Source of the DNA: Kibdelosporangium persicum
GTDB taxonomy: Bacteria; Actinomycetota; Actinomycetes; Mycobacteriales; Pseudonocardiaceae
Direction of reading: 5' to 3'
DNA: 64,000 nt
Assembly (NCBI RefSeq): GCF_013280595.1
Contig: NZ_JAAATY010000011.1
Coordinates: forward strand, 62,001-126,000
Shown: positions 56,793-64,000 of the stretch, one piece after another
Numbering within the stretch: the stretch's first letter is position 1
Layout: every line of letters starts with the position of its first letter
Position numbers and translations under genes: made by a program
Notes under the pieces: model-generated
Seen by the model: only the letters and a program-made list of their open reading frames with translations
Databases searched by the model: none
What the model was told of the DNA's origin: nothing

Positions 56793-57569
56793 TCAGAAGT
56801 CGCCGCCGAAATCGCCGCCGCCGAAGTCGCCCCACCCGCCGGCGTCGCCACCCATGTCGCCACCGGCATCGCCGCCCATGTCACCGCCGTCGCCGCCCGT
56901 GTCGGCCATGGCATCAGCCTGCCCGGCGTCGTAACCGGCTTCCCAGGCCGCGGCGTCCGGAATCCCGGCCATGCCGGAGAACATCGCGTCGAAGAGCAGG
57001 AACGTGCCGACGCCCCAAGCACCGGCGACGAGTGCGGGCTTCCACCACGGCTCGCTGTACCAGCCCTGCGGCACCGGACGGCCCGCGACGCGGCCACCGG
57101 GGTAGTAGTACGGCGTCTCCGAACCCGGGCGCGCCGACGCCGCGTACTGGTGGCCCTCGACGTTGACCCGGCGGTCGTCGGTCACCCGGCCGGCGTTGAT
57201 CTGCTCGCGGTCCTCGGGCAGCGCGGGACCGGGGTCCAAGCCCATCGCCTCGCGCGCGGCGCGTACGTAGTACAGGCCCTCCAGCGCGGTCTTGGTCACC
57301 AGCTTGGCCTGTTCGACCGTCTGCACCTGGTCCATCTGCGACCCGGCTGCGGTGTAGCGCTCGGACGCGTCGGCCAAAGCCTGCTTGGAGGCCTCGTCGG
57401 TGCCGGTCAGGTTCATCACCTGGCCGCCGAGCCGCTCGACCCAGCGCCGCGCGTCGGCCTTCGCGTTCTCCAGCTCGTTACGCCGAGCTGTCGCCCGTTT
57501 GCTGGCGGCCATGAAGATCAATCCGCCCACCACGACGATCAGTACAACCACCACGATGGCCGTGTCCAC
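56793..57569 (-). CDS. Membrane-anchored protein with Gly/Asp-rich tail (DUF1542-like), unknown
   Basis: 258 residues from the GTG at 57569, chosen because GGAGGC lies 4 bases upstream. One N-terminal helix (VVDTAIVVVVLIVVVGGLIF) is followed by a helical/coiled-coil part (RARRNEL-type; AKADARRWVERLGGQVMNLT; QVQTVEQAKLVTKTALEGLY). A short hydrophobic stretch follows (PALVAGAWGVGTFLLFDAMF), then a tail of GGDMGGDAGG units ending GDFGGGDFGGDF. The tail resembles metal-binding or disordered surface segments. Function unknown; divergent from the GNAT gene. Confidence 0.75.
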   Translation of the reverse strand: MDTAIVVVVLIVVVGGLIFMAASKRATARRNELENAKADARRWVERLGGQVMNLTGTDEASKQALADASERYTAAGSQMDQVQTVEQAKLVTKTALEGLYYVRAAREAMGLDPGPALPEDREQINAGRVTDDRRVNVEGHQYAASARPGSETPYYYPGGRVAGRPVPQGWYSEPWWKPALVAGAWGVGTFLLFDAMFSGMAGIPDAAAWEAGYDAGQADAMADTGGDGGDMGGDAGGDMGGDAGGWGDFGGGDFGGDF

Positions 57570-57903
57570 GACGCCTCCATATGAGCGTTCGAAAGTCCTC
57601 GAAGTGGACAACGCCGAACACGGGCGTCCCAGTTCCCGGCCTGTGTGTCAGAACACCTCCGGGTGAAACGGCGGGGCATCGGAAATGCCCGACTTGCCGG
57701 GAATCAGCGTCGGGAGCTTGGCCGCCGCCGAGGTCCAGCGCGGGGCGGCGTCCGCTCCACCGTCGCGGCGTTGGTGCCACGCGCAGACACGCGCGTATTC
57801 CTAACCGAACAGGCATGACGTTGCCACCGAGTTTCCGATGGACGTATGGTGTGCGCACTTTCTGCCGAACTGGGTGAATGACGGACTGACTGGGTAGGGA
57901 TCC
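57570..57903 (+). promoter_or_regulatory. 334-bp divergent intergenic region with a likely GNAT promoter
   Basis: No gene is visible. TTGCCA (57820-57825) and TATGGT (57844-57849) with an 18-bp spacer make a plausible promoter whose transcript would carry a ~48-nt leader and a TAGGGA ribosome site before the GNAT ATG. A small GGGCAT/ATGCCC hairpin lies near 57675-57690. The region must also carry the promoter of the opposite gene. Confidence 0.4.
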
Positions 57904-58437
57904 ATGCGGCTGGACACCCTGACTCTGGTGCGTGAGGCACGCGCTGACGACGCGGCGAGCATCGGTGAGGTGCACGCCGAGGCGTGGCGCGTGGCGTATC
58001 GCGACCTGTTCGAGTCGAAGTTCCTGGCCGCGCAGGTGGAAATCCGTCGGGGGCAGTGGGTGGGCAAGCTCGCCGACCTTCAGCCGCACGGCACGGTGCT
58101 GCTCGCCGAACGTGGCCACCAGGTCGTGGCGTTCAGCCACTTCGGGCCGGCCGAGGAAGGCGACGGCAAAGGTGAGATCTTCGCCTGTTACGCCCGGCCG
58201 AGCGCGTGGGCGAGCGGGGTGGCGTCCACATTGTTGCAACGGGTCCAGGAAGCTCTCGCCGAAATGCGCTTCCGTGACATCCGGGCGTGGACGCTGTCGG
58301 GTGCGAATCGCGCGCGGCACTTCTACCGCAAGGAAGGTTTCCGGGAGTCGGGCCGCCGCAGGGAATGGGACTACGGCGACGGCAGGCCTGTGCTGGAACT
58401 GGAGTACGTCCGCAGCATCAGGCACCTGCGTCACTGA
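57904..58437 (+). CDS. GNAT family N-acetyltransferase
   Basis: 177 residues. VREARADDAASIGEVHAEAW is the GNAT opening; VLLAERGHQVVAFSHFGPAE is the central strand pair. The acetyl-CoA loop region is CYARPSAWASGVASTLLQRV (the R/Q-x-x-G-x-G/A part is relaxed: PSAWASG), and TLSGANRARHFYRKEGFRES is the C-terminal motif. Acceptor unknown. TAGGGATCC precedes the ATG. Converges with the thioesterase gene 8 bp away. Confidence 0.9.
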   Translation: MRLDTLTLVREARADDAASIGEVHAEAWRVAYRDLFESKFLAAQVEIRRGQWVGKLADLQPHGTVLLAERGHQVVAFSHFGPAEEGDGKGEIFACYARPSAWASGVASTLLQRVQEALAEMRFRDIRAWTLSGANRARHFYRKEGFRESGRRREWDYGDGRPVLELEYVRSIRHLRH

Positions 58438-58445
58438 TTCCGTCC

Positions 58446-58841
58446 TCAGTCCACAGTAGAGAGAGCCGACCTGACGTAGTCCGGAATCGGTTTCTTGGTG
58501 TTCGCGGCCGGGTCGATGAACACGTGCCGGACCTCGCCCTCGGTGATCACTTCACCGCCGACCCGGAACACCGGCCGGATGATCATGCTCGTGGTGCCCA
58601 GGTGGTGCACGGGCATCTCGATGTCGACCTGGTCGTCGAACCGCGCGCTGCGCACGTAACGCAGCCGGGACTCGGCGACCATCATGTCGTCGCCCTTCTC
58701 GACCATCTCCTGGTAGCTGCACACTTTCGCGCGCCACAGCTCGGTCAGCGCGACGTCGTAATAGAACATGTAGTGCCCGACGAACATCACGCCCTGCTGG
58801 TCGCACTCGCTGTAGCGGACCCTTATCCGGTGGACGAACAT
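58446..58841 (-). CDS. Acyl-CoA thioesterase, YbgC/4HBT family
   Basis: 131 residues from the ATG at 58841; the open frame extends upstream but overlaps the divergent gene. VHRIRVRYSECDQQGVMFVG is the 4HBT signature with the catalytic Asp in SECDQQG, followed by YMFYYDVALTELWRAKV and FRVGGEVITEGEVRHVFID. It hydrolyses acyl-CoA thioesters; substrate unknown. No ribosome site is seen, so a leaderless transcript is possible. It is divergent from the DUF6176 gene with very little space. Confidence 0.9.
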   Translation of the reverse strand: MFVHRIRVRYSECDQQGVMFVGHYMFYYDVALTELWRAKVCSYQEMVEKGDDMMVAESRLRYVRSARFDDQVDIEMPVHHLGTTSMIIRPVFRVGGEVITEGEVRHVFIDPAANTKKPIPDYVRSALSTVD

Positions 58842-58880
58842 GACACATTGTTGCGTATGAACGCACCAGGTGGAGGTCCT

Positions 58881-59255
58881 GTGAGCAGCAGCATCCCGGA
58901 AGGCCTGATCGTGGAGTTGTCCCGGGCGAAGGTGAAGCCGGGGGCGTCGGGCGAGGCGGACAAGTGGATGAAGATGCTCAACGACCGGATCGACGAGTGC
59001 GTGGCGACCCTGGACCGTGAGCGGATGGCGATCGAGATCGTCTTCCGGCTGCGGGAAGGCGAGGACGACTACCTGTACTGGGTACAGGTGCGCGGGAAGA
59101 ACGGTGCGGGACTGGACGAGTCCCTGCCGATCGACCGGGACCACATCGCGCAGGGCCGGCGCACCAAGGAGCCCGGCTGGGTGGAAGCCGAGCCCCAGGT
59201 GCTGATGCTGCCGGAGCCGGTCAGGAAGGCGGTGCTGGACTGGGCGCTCAGGTGA
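58881..59255 (+). CDS. DUF6176 family protein
   Basis: 124 residues from the GTG at 58881, which has GGAGGT upstream; an ATG at 58857 is the alternative. GLIVELSRAKVKPGASGEAD, KWMKMLNDRIDECVATLDRE and LREGEDDYLYWVQVRGKNGA match DUF6176, a small dimeric alpha/beta ferredoxin-like fold. No catalytic residues are known. Its stop overlaps the convergent cyclase gene by 8 bp. Confidence 0.78.
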   Translation: MSSSIPEGLIVELSRAKVKPGASGEADKWMKMLNDRIDECVATLDRERMAIEIVFRLREGEDDYLYWVQVRGKNGAGLDESLPIDRDHIAQGRRTKEPGWVEAEPQVLMLPEPVRKAVLDWALR

Positions 59256-60141
59256 GGGCGTAGGCCCGGACCGGGAACGTCCCCATGCCCTTGATGGCCA
59301 GTGGAGCGGCGTGGAACCGGAAACCGTGTGGCGGCAGGAGGTCCAGCCGAGTCATGTGCTCGACGACCGGAATACCGGCCTGGAGCAACGCGGTGTGCGC
59401 GGGCCGTGCGCCGTCAGAGGTGTCGTCGATGTTCATGGAGTCGATCCCCACGACCGCGGCCCGCTGTTCGGCAAGCCACTCCGCGGCATCCTTGGTGATG
59501 AACGGATGCTGCCCGCTGACGTACGCGTCGGTACCCCAATGGCGGTCCCACCCGGTGTTGAGGAGCACGGCCTTGCCCGCGACTTCGTAGGCCAGCAACA
59601 GGTTCCGATCGATCACCCGCTGATCCACCCGGACGGTGATGCCCTCGACGTCCACCAGACTCGCCAGGTCCAGTCGCGAAAGGTCGGCGCTGCCGTGGAA
59701 CCGATGCGCGGGACTGTCCACATAGGTGCCGGTGTTGCCGACCATGCTGATCTTCCCGATCTGGAACTCCGTGCCCGGCGCGTAGTTGCGGTGCGAGTCC
59801 GCAAAGGACAACCAGTCGCCGATCTCCGGGCCGGGCAGCCCGGTGTGCGTGACCATGCCGTGCTCGATGACGTGGCTGAGATCGATCAGCCTTCGCTCGG
59901 GCGCGGCCGTCTCGACACCCCGTGACCCCTTGTGCGGTTCCTGGATGAGGGTCTTGTTGGAGATCGTGACCTCGCCGGCCATCAGCAACCCCAGGTGCCG
60001 GACGAACAGCTCGCCCAGCGCCTCGTCGTCGATGTCCTCCCCGGGAATGTCGAGCCGGAACTCCTGGGCCTGCAAAGCCCCGCCGTTGCTGAAGGTCACG
60101 TTCGCGTCGAACTGCACCCGCCACTCGCTCATGAGTGACAT
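59248..60141 (-). CDS. Cyclase family protein (kynurenine-formamidase fold) with altered metal motif
   Basis: 297 residues. A ~75-residue N-terminal segment (WRVQFDANVTFSNGGALQAQ; LFVRHLGLLMAGEVTISNKT) precedes the cyclase domain, which starts RRLIDLSHVIEHGMVTHTGL. The usual HxGTHxDxPxH zinc motif reads NTGTYVDSPAH: N136 and Y140 replace the first two His, while D142, P144 and H146 remain. Later, VLLNTGWDRHWG and VEHMTRLDLLPPHGFRFHAA match the family. It may still bind metal through other residues. ATG at 60132 is an alternative start. Substrate unknown. Confidence 0.87.
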   Translation of the reverse strand: MSLMSEWRVQFDANVTFSNGGALQAQEFRLDIPGEDIDDEALGELFVRHLGLLMAGEVTISNKTLIQEPHKGSRGVETAAPERRLIDLSHVIEHGMVTHTGLPGPEIGDWLSFADSHRNYAPGTEFQIGKISMVGNTGTYVDSPAHRFHGSADLSRLDLASLVDVEGITVRVDQRVIDRNLLLAYEVAGKAVLLNTGWDRHWGTDAYVSGQHPFITKDAAEWLAEQRAAVVGIDSMNIDDTSDGARPAHTALLQAGIPVVEHMTRLDLLPPHGFRFHAAPLAIKGMGTFPVRAYALT

Positions 60142-60213
60142 TGTCGGGCGAGCGCGCGGGTGGTGCCGAGTCCGGGCAGGGTGTGTCAGGGCTTGTGATG
60201 TGTTTCCTGCTGC

Positions 60214-60417
60214 CTAGCGCGGTGCCGCGAGGACGGCCCGGAGCACGTCCTCCCTCGTGACGCGGGCCAACTCGGCTTTCAACGTCTCCTCGATTCCGCC
60301 GTAGATGCCCTGCATCGTAGGCCGGATGCCGTAGCCCACCACGCACCCCTGGTTCGGGGTGGCGCGATGCATCGCGAACAGCGGACCTATGCCGGGCCGA
60401 CAGGTGCACGGCCCGGG
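60214..60417 (-). pseudogene. 3' fragment of an Rrf2-family regulator gene
   Basis: The minus strand is open for 67 codons ending in TAG at 60214-60216. It reads GPLFAMHRATPNQGCVVGYG and IRPTMQGIYGGIEETLKAEL, then ARVTREDVLRAVLAAPR, which resembles the C-terminal part of Rrf2-type regulators. The N-terminal HTH (about the first 80 residues) is absent: a stop at 60418-60420 and then the tRNA-Gly terminator and tRNA-Gly lie where it should be. I take it as a deletion remnant; a very short expressed protein from the ATG at 60372 is less likely. Confidence 0.6.
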
Positions 60418-60453
60418 TCAATCTGGCACGAACGGCCTCCGAGGGCTGAGACG

Positions 60454-60500
60454 ACGAAACCCCAGGTCCGCAGTGGATGCACTGTGACCTGGGGTTTCGT
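60454..60500 (-). terminator. Intrinsic terminator of tRNA-Gly
   Basis: Perfect 15-bp arms ACGAAACCCCAGGTC (60454-60468) and its complement (60486-60500) with an inner CAGTG/CACTG stem. On the minus strand it starts 7 bases after the tRNA 3' end. Stem strength is high; the T-run is poor. Confidence 0.85.
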
Positions 60501-60506
60501 TGTGAG

Positions 60507-60577
60507 AGCGGGTGACGGGAATCGAACCCGCATGACCAGCTTGGAAGGCTGGGGCTCTGCCATTGAGCTACACCCGC
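60507..60577 (-). tRNA. tRNA-Gly (anticodon TCC)
   Basis: Minus-strand cloverleaf of 71 nt. The acceptor GCGGGTG pairs with CACCCGC, discriminator T. D arm TAGCTCAATGGCAGAGC, anticodon loop CTTCCAA (anticodon TCC) in the stem CCAGC/GCTGG, T arm GCGGGTTCGATTCCCGT. No CCA is encoded. Reads GGA codons. Confidence 0.96.
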
Positions 60578-60666
60578 GTGCACCCACCAGGGGTGGGTGC
60601 GGAATAAGACTAGCGGGTCCCGCTAAGCTACACACGCAGGGCCTGCCGATGATGGGCCGTGACAGC

Positions 60667-60740
60667 CGGGATGTAGCGCAGCTTGGTAGCGCATCCGCTT
60701 TGGGAGCGGAGGGTCGCAGGTTCAAATCCTGTCATCCCGA
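60667..60740 (+). tRNA. tRNA-Pro (anticodon TGG)
   Basis: Plus-strand cloverleaf of 74 nt. The acceptor CGGGATG pairs with CATCCCG, discriminator A. D arm AGCGCAGCTTGGTAGCGC, anticodon loop TTTGGGA (anticodon TGG) in the stem TCCGC/GCGGA, T arm GCAGGTTCAAATCCTGT. No CCA is encoded. It is followed by a terminator at 60749. Confidence 0.97.
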
Positions 60741-60748
60741 CCCGACTC

Positions 60749-60785
60749 CGAGACGACCATGGTCATGTTTGGCCTGGTCGTCTCG
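60749..60785 (+). terminator. Intrinsic terminator of tRNA-Pro
   Basis: Perfect 11-bp inverted repeat CGAGACGACCA (60749-60759) and its complement (60775-60785), followed by TTCTGT. It lies 8 bases after the tRNA and also covers the 3' end of the convergent kinase-like gene. Confidence 0.85.
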
Positions 60786-60790
60786 TTCTG

Positions 60791-61246
60791 TCACTGACAA
60801 GTTGTGGTTTCGGTCACAGTGAAGTCGTCCGTGTCGGAAATTCTCACCGAGTACAGCCTGTCGAAGCCGTCGGACAGCGTCGGCCGGCGCAGGAGCCCGA
60901 GGGTCGCGAACAGACCGACGTCCGGCACGGGCTCGGGACGGGCGGCGTTGCGGGCGATGCTGGCCGCCACGTCGATCGGGAACCAGTAGCCGACGACCGA
61001 CGCGCCGAAATCCCGGGCCACCTGAATCAGCGGGGCCCATTGCGCGGGTGCGGGGTTCGTGTTGTCCACCGCCACGTTCCGGCCTTCGGACAACGCCGCG
61101 CTGATCATCCGCAGTTGGCGTTTCTGCGGCTTGCGGGCGTTCGGGAAGTTGTCCTTGCTCACGTGGTCGTGGGTCGCGGCGAGGTGACGGCGGTAGAACG
61201 TCGTCTTGCCGGAGGCTTGCAGGCCGATCAGGATCGCCACCTCCAT
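60791..61246 (-). CDS. P-loop kinase-like ATPase (polynucleotide-kinase fold)
   Basis: 151 residues from the ATG at 61246. [20 protein letters not shown] carries the Walker A motif GLQASGKT. The segment [20 protein letters not shown] and later [20 protein letters not shown] match the T4-Pnk/PNKP-like kinase family (DNTN lid region). The likely role is nucleotide or RNA 5' phosphorylation or a small-molecule kinase; it cannot be settled. It stands alone between tRNA-Pro and tig, divergent from tig. Confidence 0.82.
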   Translation of the reverse strand: MEVAILIGLQASGKTTFYRRHLAATHDHVSKDNFPNARKPQKRQLRMISAALSEGRNVAVDNTNPAPAQWAPLIQVARDFGASVVGYWFPIDVAASIARNAARPEPVPDVGLFATLGLLRRPTLSDGFDRLYSVRISDTDDFTVTETTTCQ

Positions 61247-61367
61247 CCGGCCAGTATCCACCCCGGCCGGTTCTACCTGTGCACCTCGCCTAGACTTCCC
61301 TGGTAACCCCGCGTCTGGTTACCGGCCCGGGTGTTCCCACATGCCATTTCGCACGAGGAGTCTTACG

Positions 61368-62756
61368 TTGAAGAGCACCGTCGAGCACCTGAGCCCGACA
61401 AGGGTCCGGATCAACGTCGAGGTGCCGTTCGACGAGCTCAAGCCGAACTTCGACCGCGCATACCGCAAGCTGGCCCAGCAGGTGCGCATCCCTGGTTTCC
61501 GTCCGGGCAAGGCGCCCGCCCGGGTGCTGGAGAACCGGCTCGGTCGCGGTGTCGTGCTGGACGAGGTCGTCAACGAAGCCATCCCGGCCAAGTACATGGA
61601 AGCCGTCAACGCCGGTGAGGTCCGCACCCTCGGCCGCCCCGACATCGAGGTGACCAAGATCGAGGACGGCGACCACCTCGCTTTCACCGTCGAGGTCGAC
61701 GTCCGCCCGGAGATCACCGTCCCGGCGTTCGGCGAGCTGTCGGTCACCGTCGACGACATTGAGATCGACGACGAGGAGGTCGACCGCCAGCTCGACGAGC
61801 TGCGCGCCCGGTTCGGCACCCTGACCGGCGCCAACCGGCCGGCCGAGGACGGCGACTTCGTCTCCATCGACCTGTCGGCCACCGTCGACGGCGAGGAGGT
61901 CCCGGACGCCGCGACCACCGGCCTGTCGTACCAGATCGGCTCCGGTGAGCTGATCGAAGGCATCGACGAGGCGATCATCGGCGCCAACGCAGGCGAGACC
62001 AAGACCTTCGTGTCCAAGCTGGTCGCGGGCGAGTACGCGGGCAAGGACGCCGAGATCACCGTGACCGTCCAGTCGGTCAAGGTCCGGGAGCTGCCCGAGG
62101 CCGACGACGAGTTCGCGCAGATGGCCAGCGAGTTCGACACCATCGACGAGCTGCGCGGCAACCTGCGTGAGCGGGTCGCGATGGCCAAGAAGATGCAGCA
62201 GGGCGTGCAGGCGCGCGACAAGGTCCTCGAGGCGCTGCTGGAGACCACCGAGGTCCCGCTGCCCGAGAGCGTGGTCGACGCCGAGGTCGAGATGCGTGCG
62301 CACGACGCCGTGCACGCGTTCGACCACGACGACGCCAAGTTCAACGAGTTCCTCGAGTCGCAGGGCCAGACCCGCGAGCAGTTCGACGCCGACGTGCGCA
62401 CCGAGGCCGAGAAGGCCGTCAAGACGCAGCTGGTGCTCGACTCGGTCGCCGACGCGGAGAACCTGTCCGTGTCCGACCAGGAGCTCACCGAACGCATCAT
62501 CTACCAGGCCCAGCGCTTCGGCGTCAGCCCGGACGAGTACGTCCAGCGCGCCCAGCAGTCCGGCCAGCTCGGCGCGATCTTCGCCGACGTGCGCCGCGGC
62601 AAGGCGCTGGCCTCGATCGTGCGCCAGGCCACGGTGACCGACGCCAGCGGCAACGCGATCGACTTCGACGAGCTGTTCGGGCCGGTCACGCCCGCCGCCG
62701 ACGACTCGGCGGAGGCCGCCGGGACCGCCGAGGCGGAGCCGGCCGAGGCCAAGTAG
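61368..62756 (+). CDS. tig: Trigger factor chaperone
   Basis: 462 residues from a TTG start supported by GAGGAG at 61354-61359; an upstream in-frame region does not match the family. The ribosome-binding signature is GFRPGKAP (43-50). The FKBP-type PPIase domain lies at ~150-245 ([40 protein letters not shown]), and the helical C-terminal chaperone domain runs to the acidic Ala-rich tail ([15 protein letters not shown]). Trigger factor binds nascent chains at the ribosome exit. It is upstream of clpP1-clpP2, the universal actinobacterial order. Confidence 0.96.
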   Translation: MKSTVEHLSPTRVRINVEVPFDELKPNFDRAYRKLAQQVRIPGFRPGKAPARVLENRLGRGVVLDEVVNEAIPAKYMEAVNAGEVRTLGRPDIEVTKIEDGDHLAFTVEVDVRPEITVPAFGELSVTVDDIEIDDEEVDRQLDELRARFGTLTGANRPAEDGDFVSIDLSATVDGEEVPDAATTGLSYQIGSGELIEGIDEAIIGANAGETKTFVSKLVAGEYAGKDAEITVTVQSVKVRELPEADDEFAQMASEFDTIDELRGNLRERVAMAKKMQQGVQARDKVLEALLETTEVPLPESVVDAEVEMRAHDAVHAFDHDDAKFNEFLESQGQTREQFDADVRTEAEKAVKTQLVLDSVADAENLSVSDQELTERIIYQAQRFGVSPDEYVQRAQQSGQLGAIFADVRRGKALASIVRQATVTDASGNAIDFDELFGPVTPAADDSAEAAGTAEAEPAEAK

Positions 62757-62865
62757 TGACGCTCTGAGCGAACGCGGGCGGTGTCGGGACGTCGGCGCCG
62801 CCCGCCTTCGTTAATGTCGTTTGCGAGAGATGAGCTCGAGTTCTTTCAGGAGAAGGCAGGCAGAC

Positions 62866-63471
62866 GTGACGCAACACCACATGCCCCACATGCGGTCCGG
62901 TACCGCAGGGCTGACCTTGAACGACTCGGTGTACGAGCGGCTGCTCCGCGAGCGGATCGTCTTCCTCGGTTCCGAGGTCGATGACGAGATCGCCAACCGG
63001 ATCACGGCGCAGCTGCTGTTGCTGGAGGCCGAGGACCCGAAGCGCGACATCGTCTTCTACATCAACTCCCCGGGTGGCTCGGTCACCGCGGGCATGGCGA
63101 TCTACGACACCATGCAGCTGATCGAGCCGGACGTGCAGACGTGGGCGATGGGCCTGGCCGCCTCCATGGGCCAGTTCCTGCTGTCCTCCGGCACCCCGGG
63201 CAAGCGCTACGCGCTGCCGCACGCGCGGATCATGATGCACCAGCCGTCCGCCGGTGTCGGTGGCACCGCCTCTGACATCGCCATCCGCGCCGAGGTGTTC
63301 GGCAAGTGGAAGCGGGAGATGGCCCAGATCACGGCCGACCAGACCGGCCAGAGCGTCGAGAAGATCACCGCGGACGCCGACCGGGACCGCTGGTTCACCG
63401 CCGAGGAGGCCCGCGAGTACGGCTTCGTCGATCACGTCGCCGCCCGCGGATCGTCCAGCTCGCGCACCTGA
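62866..63471 (+). CDS. clpP1: ATP-dependent Clp protease proteolytic subunit 1
   Basis: 201 residues from the GTG at 62866 (AGGAGAAGG about 12 bases upstream); an ATG at 62881 is an alternative. The catalytic triad is S100 (GLAASMGQF), H125 ([10 protein letters not shown]) and D170 (in [10 protein letters not shown]). [20 protein letters not shown] is the conserved core. In actinobacteria ClpP1 and ClpP2 form a mixed 14-mer that works with ClpX or ClpC1. It lies 31 bp before clpP2 and 109 bp after tig. Confidence 0.97.
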   Translation: MTQHHMPHMRSGTAGLTLNDSVYERLLRERIVFLGSEVDDEIANRITAQLLLLEAEDPKRDIVFYINSPGGSVTAGMAIYDTMQLIEPDVQTWAMGLAASMGQFLLSSGTPGKRYALPHARIMMHQPSAGVGGTASDIAIRAEVFGKWKREMAQITADQTGQSVEKITADADRDRWFTAEEAREYGFVDHVAARGSSSSRT

Positions 63472-63502
63472 ACCGGCGACTGAGAACAAACCAGGAGTAA
63501 CA

Positions 63503-64000
63503 GTGAGCGACTTGCAGCTCCCGCAGTCCCGGTACGTGCTGCCCTCCTTCGTGGAGCGCACCAGCTACGGGGTCAAGGAGTCCAACCCGTACAACAAGCT
63601 CTTCGAAGAGCGGATCATCTTCCTCGGCGTGCAGATCGACGACGCGTCGGCCAACGACGTGATGGCACAGCTGCTGTACCTCGAGTCGGTCGACCCCGAC
63701 CGCGACATCGAGATGTACATCAACTCGCCGGGCGGTTCATTCACGTCGCTCATGGCGATTTACGACACGATGCAGTACGTGCGCCCGGACGTGCGCACGA
63801 CCTGCCTCGGCCAGGCCGCGTCGGCCGCGGCCGTGCTGCTCGCGGCCGGCACGCCCGGCAAGCGGATGGCGCTGCCCAACGCGCGGATCCTGATCCACCA
63901 GCCGTCGCTCGAAGGCGTCTACGGCCAGGTCTCCGACCTGGAGATCCAGGCCAACGAGATCCAGCGGCTGCGGCGCCAGATGGAGATCACGCTGGCGCAC
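63503..64000 (+). CDS. clpP2: ATP-dependent Clp protease proteolytic subunit 2 (partial)
   Basis: The first 166 codons are present and the window ends before the stop. GTG start with CAGGAGTAA upstream. N terminus [20 protein letters not shown] is ClpP2-like. Catalytic S107 is in [14 protein letters not shown] and H132 in RILIHQPS; the Asp lies outside the window or close to it. It partners ClpP1, encoded 31 bp upstream, and clpX normally follows. Confidence 0.95.
   Translation, partial: MSDLQLPQSRYVLPSFVERTSYGVKESNPYNKLFEERIIFLGVQIDDASANDVMAQLLYLESVDPDRDIEMYINSPGGSFTSLMAIYDTMQYVRPDVRTTCLGQAASAAAVLLAAGTPGKRMALPNARILIHQPSLEGVYGQVSDLEIQANEIQRLRRQMEITLAH

Noticed and set aside
58287-58880. N-terminal extension of the DUF6176 protein
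   Set aside because: It overlaps GNAT and thioesterase genes on both strands and carries no conserved sequence.

Overview
High-GC actinobacterial chromosome, most likely Pseudonocardiaceae (Amycolatopsis, Kibdelosporangium or Lentzea type); this placement is inferred. It rests on very strong G/C third positions, frequent GTG/TTG starts, ATGA/GTGA gene overlaps, mycothiol-type proteins, trHbO and the twin clpP1-clpP2 operon. No prophage, IS element, plasmid function or CRISPR array was seen.

Layout. (1) 1-6161: envelope/MoxR block (membrane protein end, DUF4129, DUF4350, MoxR, DUF58, then SpoIIM-like and RDD), in the order known from mycobacterial Rv3690-Rv3695. (2) 6176-17404: accessory and regulatory block with a TIGR03084-type protein, tRNA-Arg, LacI and GlxA regulators, an isochorismatase-like hydrolase, an S9 peptidase, and a TetR / mycothiol-nitroreductase-like / SARP operon divergent from an ABC exporter. 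(3) 17540-21919: four overlapping genes joining a membrane-anchored binding-protein-like protein, TelA, a lipoprotein fusing a binding-protein fold to a VWA domain, and a small XpaC-like membrane protein. This is the best candidate for a poorly described system. (4) 21909-28526: LysR, an exported NTF2-like protein, a short-chain dehydrogenase with a twin-arginine leader, a hydrolase, an MFS transporter behind two identical operators, and a CopD-CtaG fusion.

(5) 28687-64000: a conserved core whose gene content and order follow M. tuberculosis Rv2478c down to Rv2460c, from memory: ssb-like, ettA, [a 1696-residue protein not in that set], NAD-GDH, thioesterase, a 216-residue unknown, GH13, glbO, HNH protein, DUF5130, pepN, Rv2466c-like oxidoreductase, rpiB, Fpg/Nei, tig, clpP1, clpP2. 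Added to this core are a repeat-protein gene (46316-46720), a metallo-beta-lactamase/ComB pair, an exported HNH nuclease, a repeat-laden intergenic stretch (56064-56792), a cyclase with altered metal ligands, an Rrf2 gene fragment, and tRNA-Gly and tRNA-Pro.

How the genes fit together. The right half is housekeeping: protein folding and turnover (tig, clpP1P2, pepN), ribosome throttling (ettA), glutamate catabolism (gdh), base repair, pentose phosphate and thiol redox. The left half is envelope sensing, efflux and regulation. The most unusual sequences are the GTRVT-repeat gene, the giant degenerate-GGDEF repeat protein, the TelA/VWA operon and the Tat-leader dehydrogenase.
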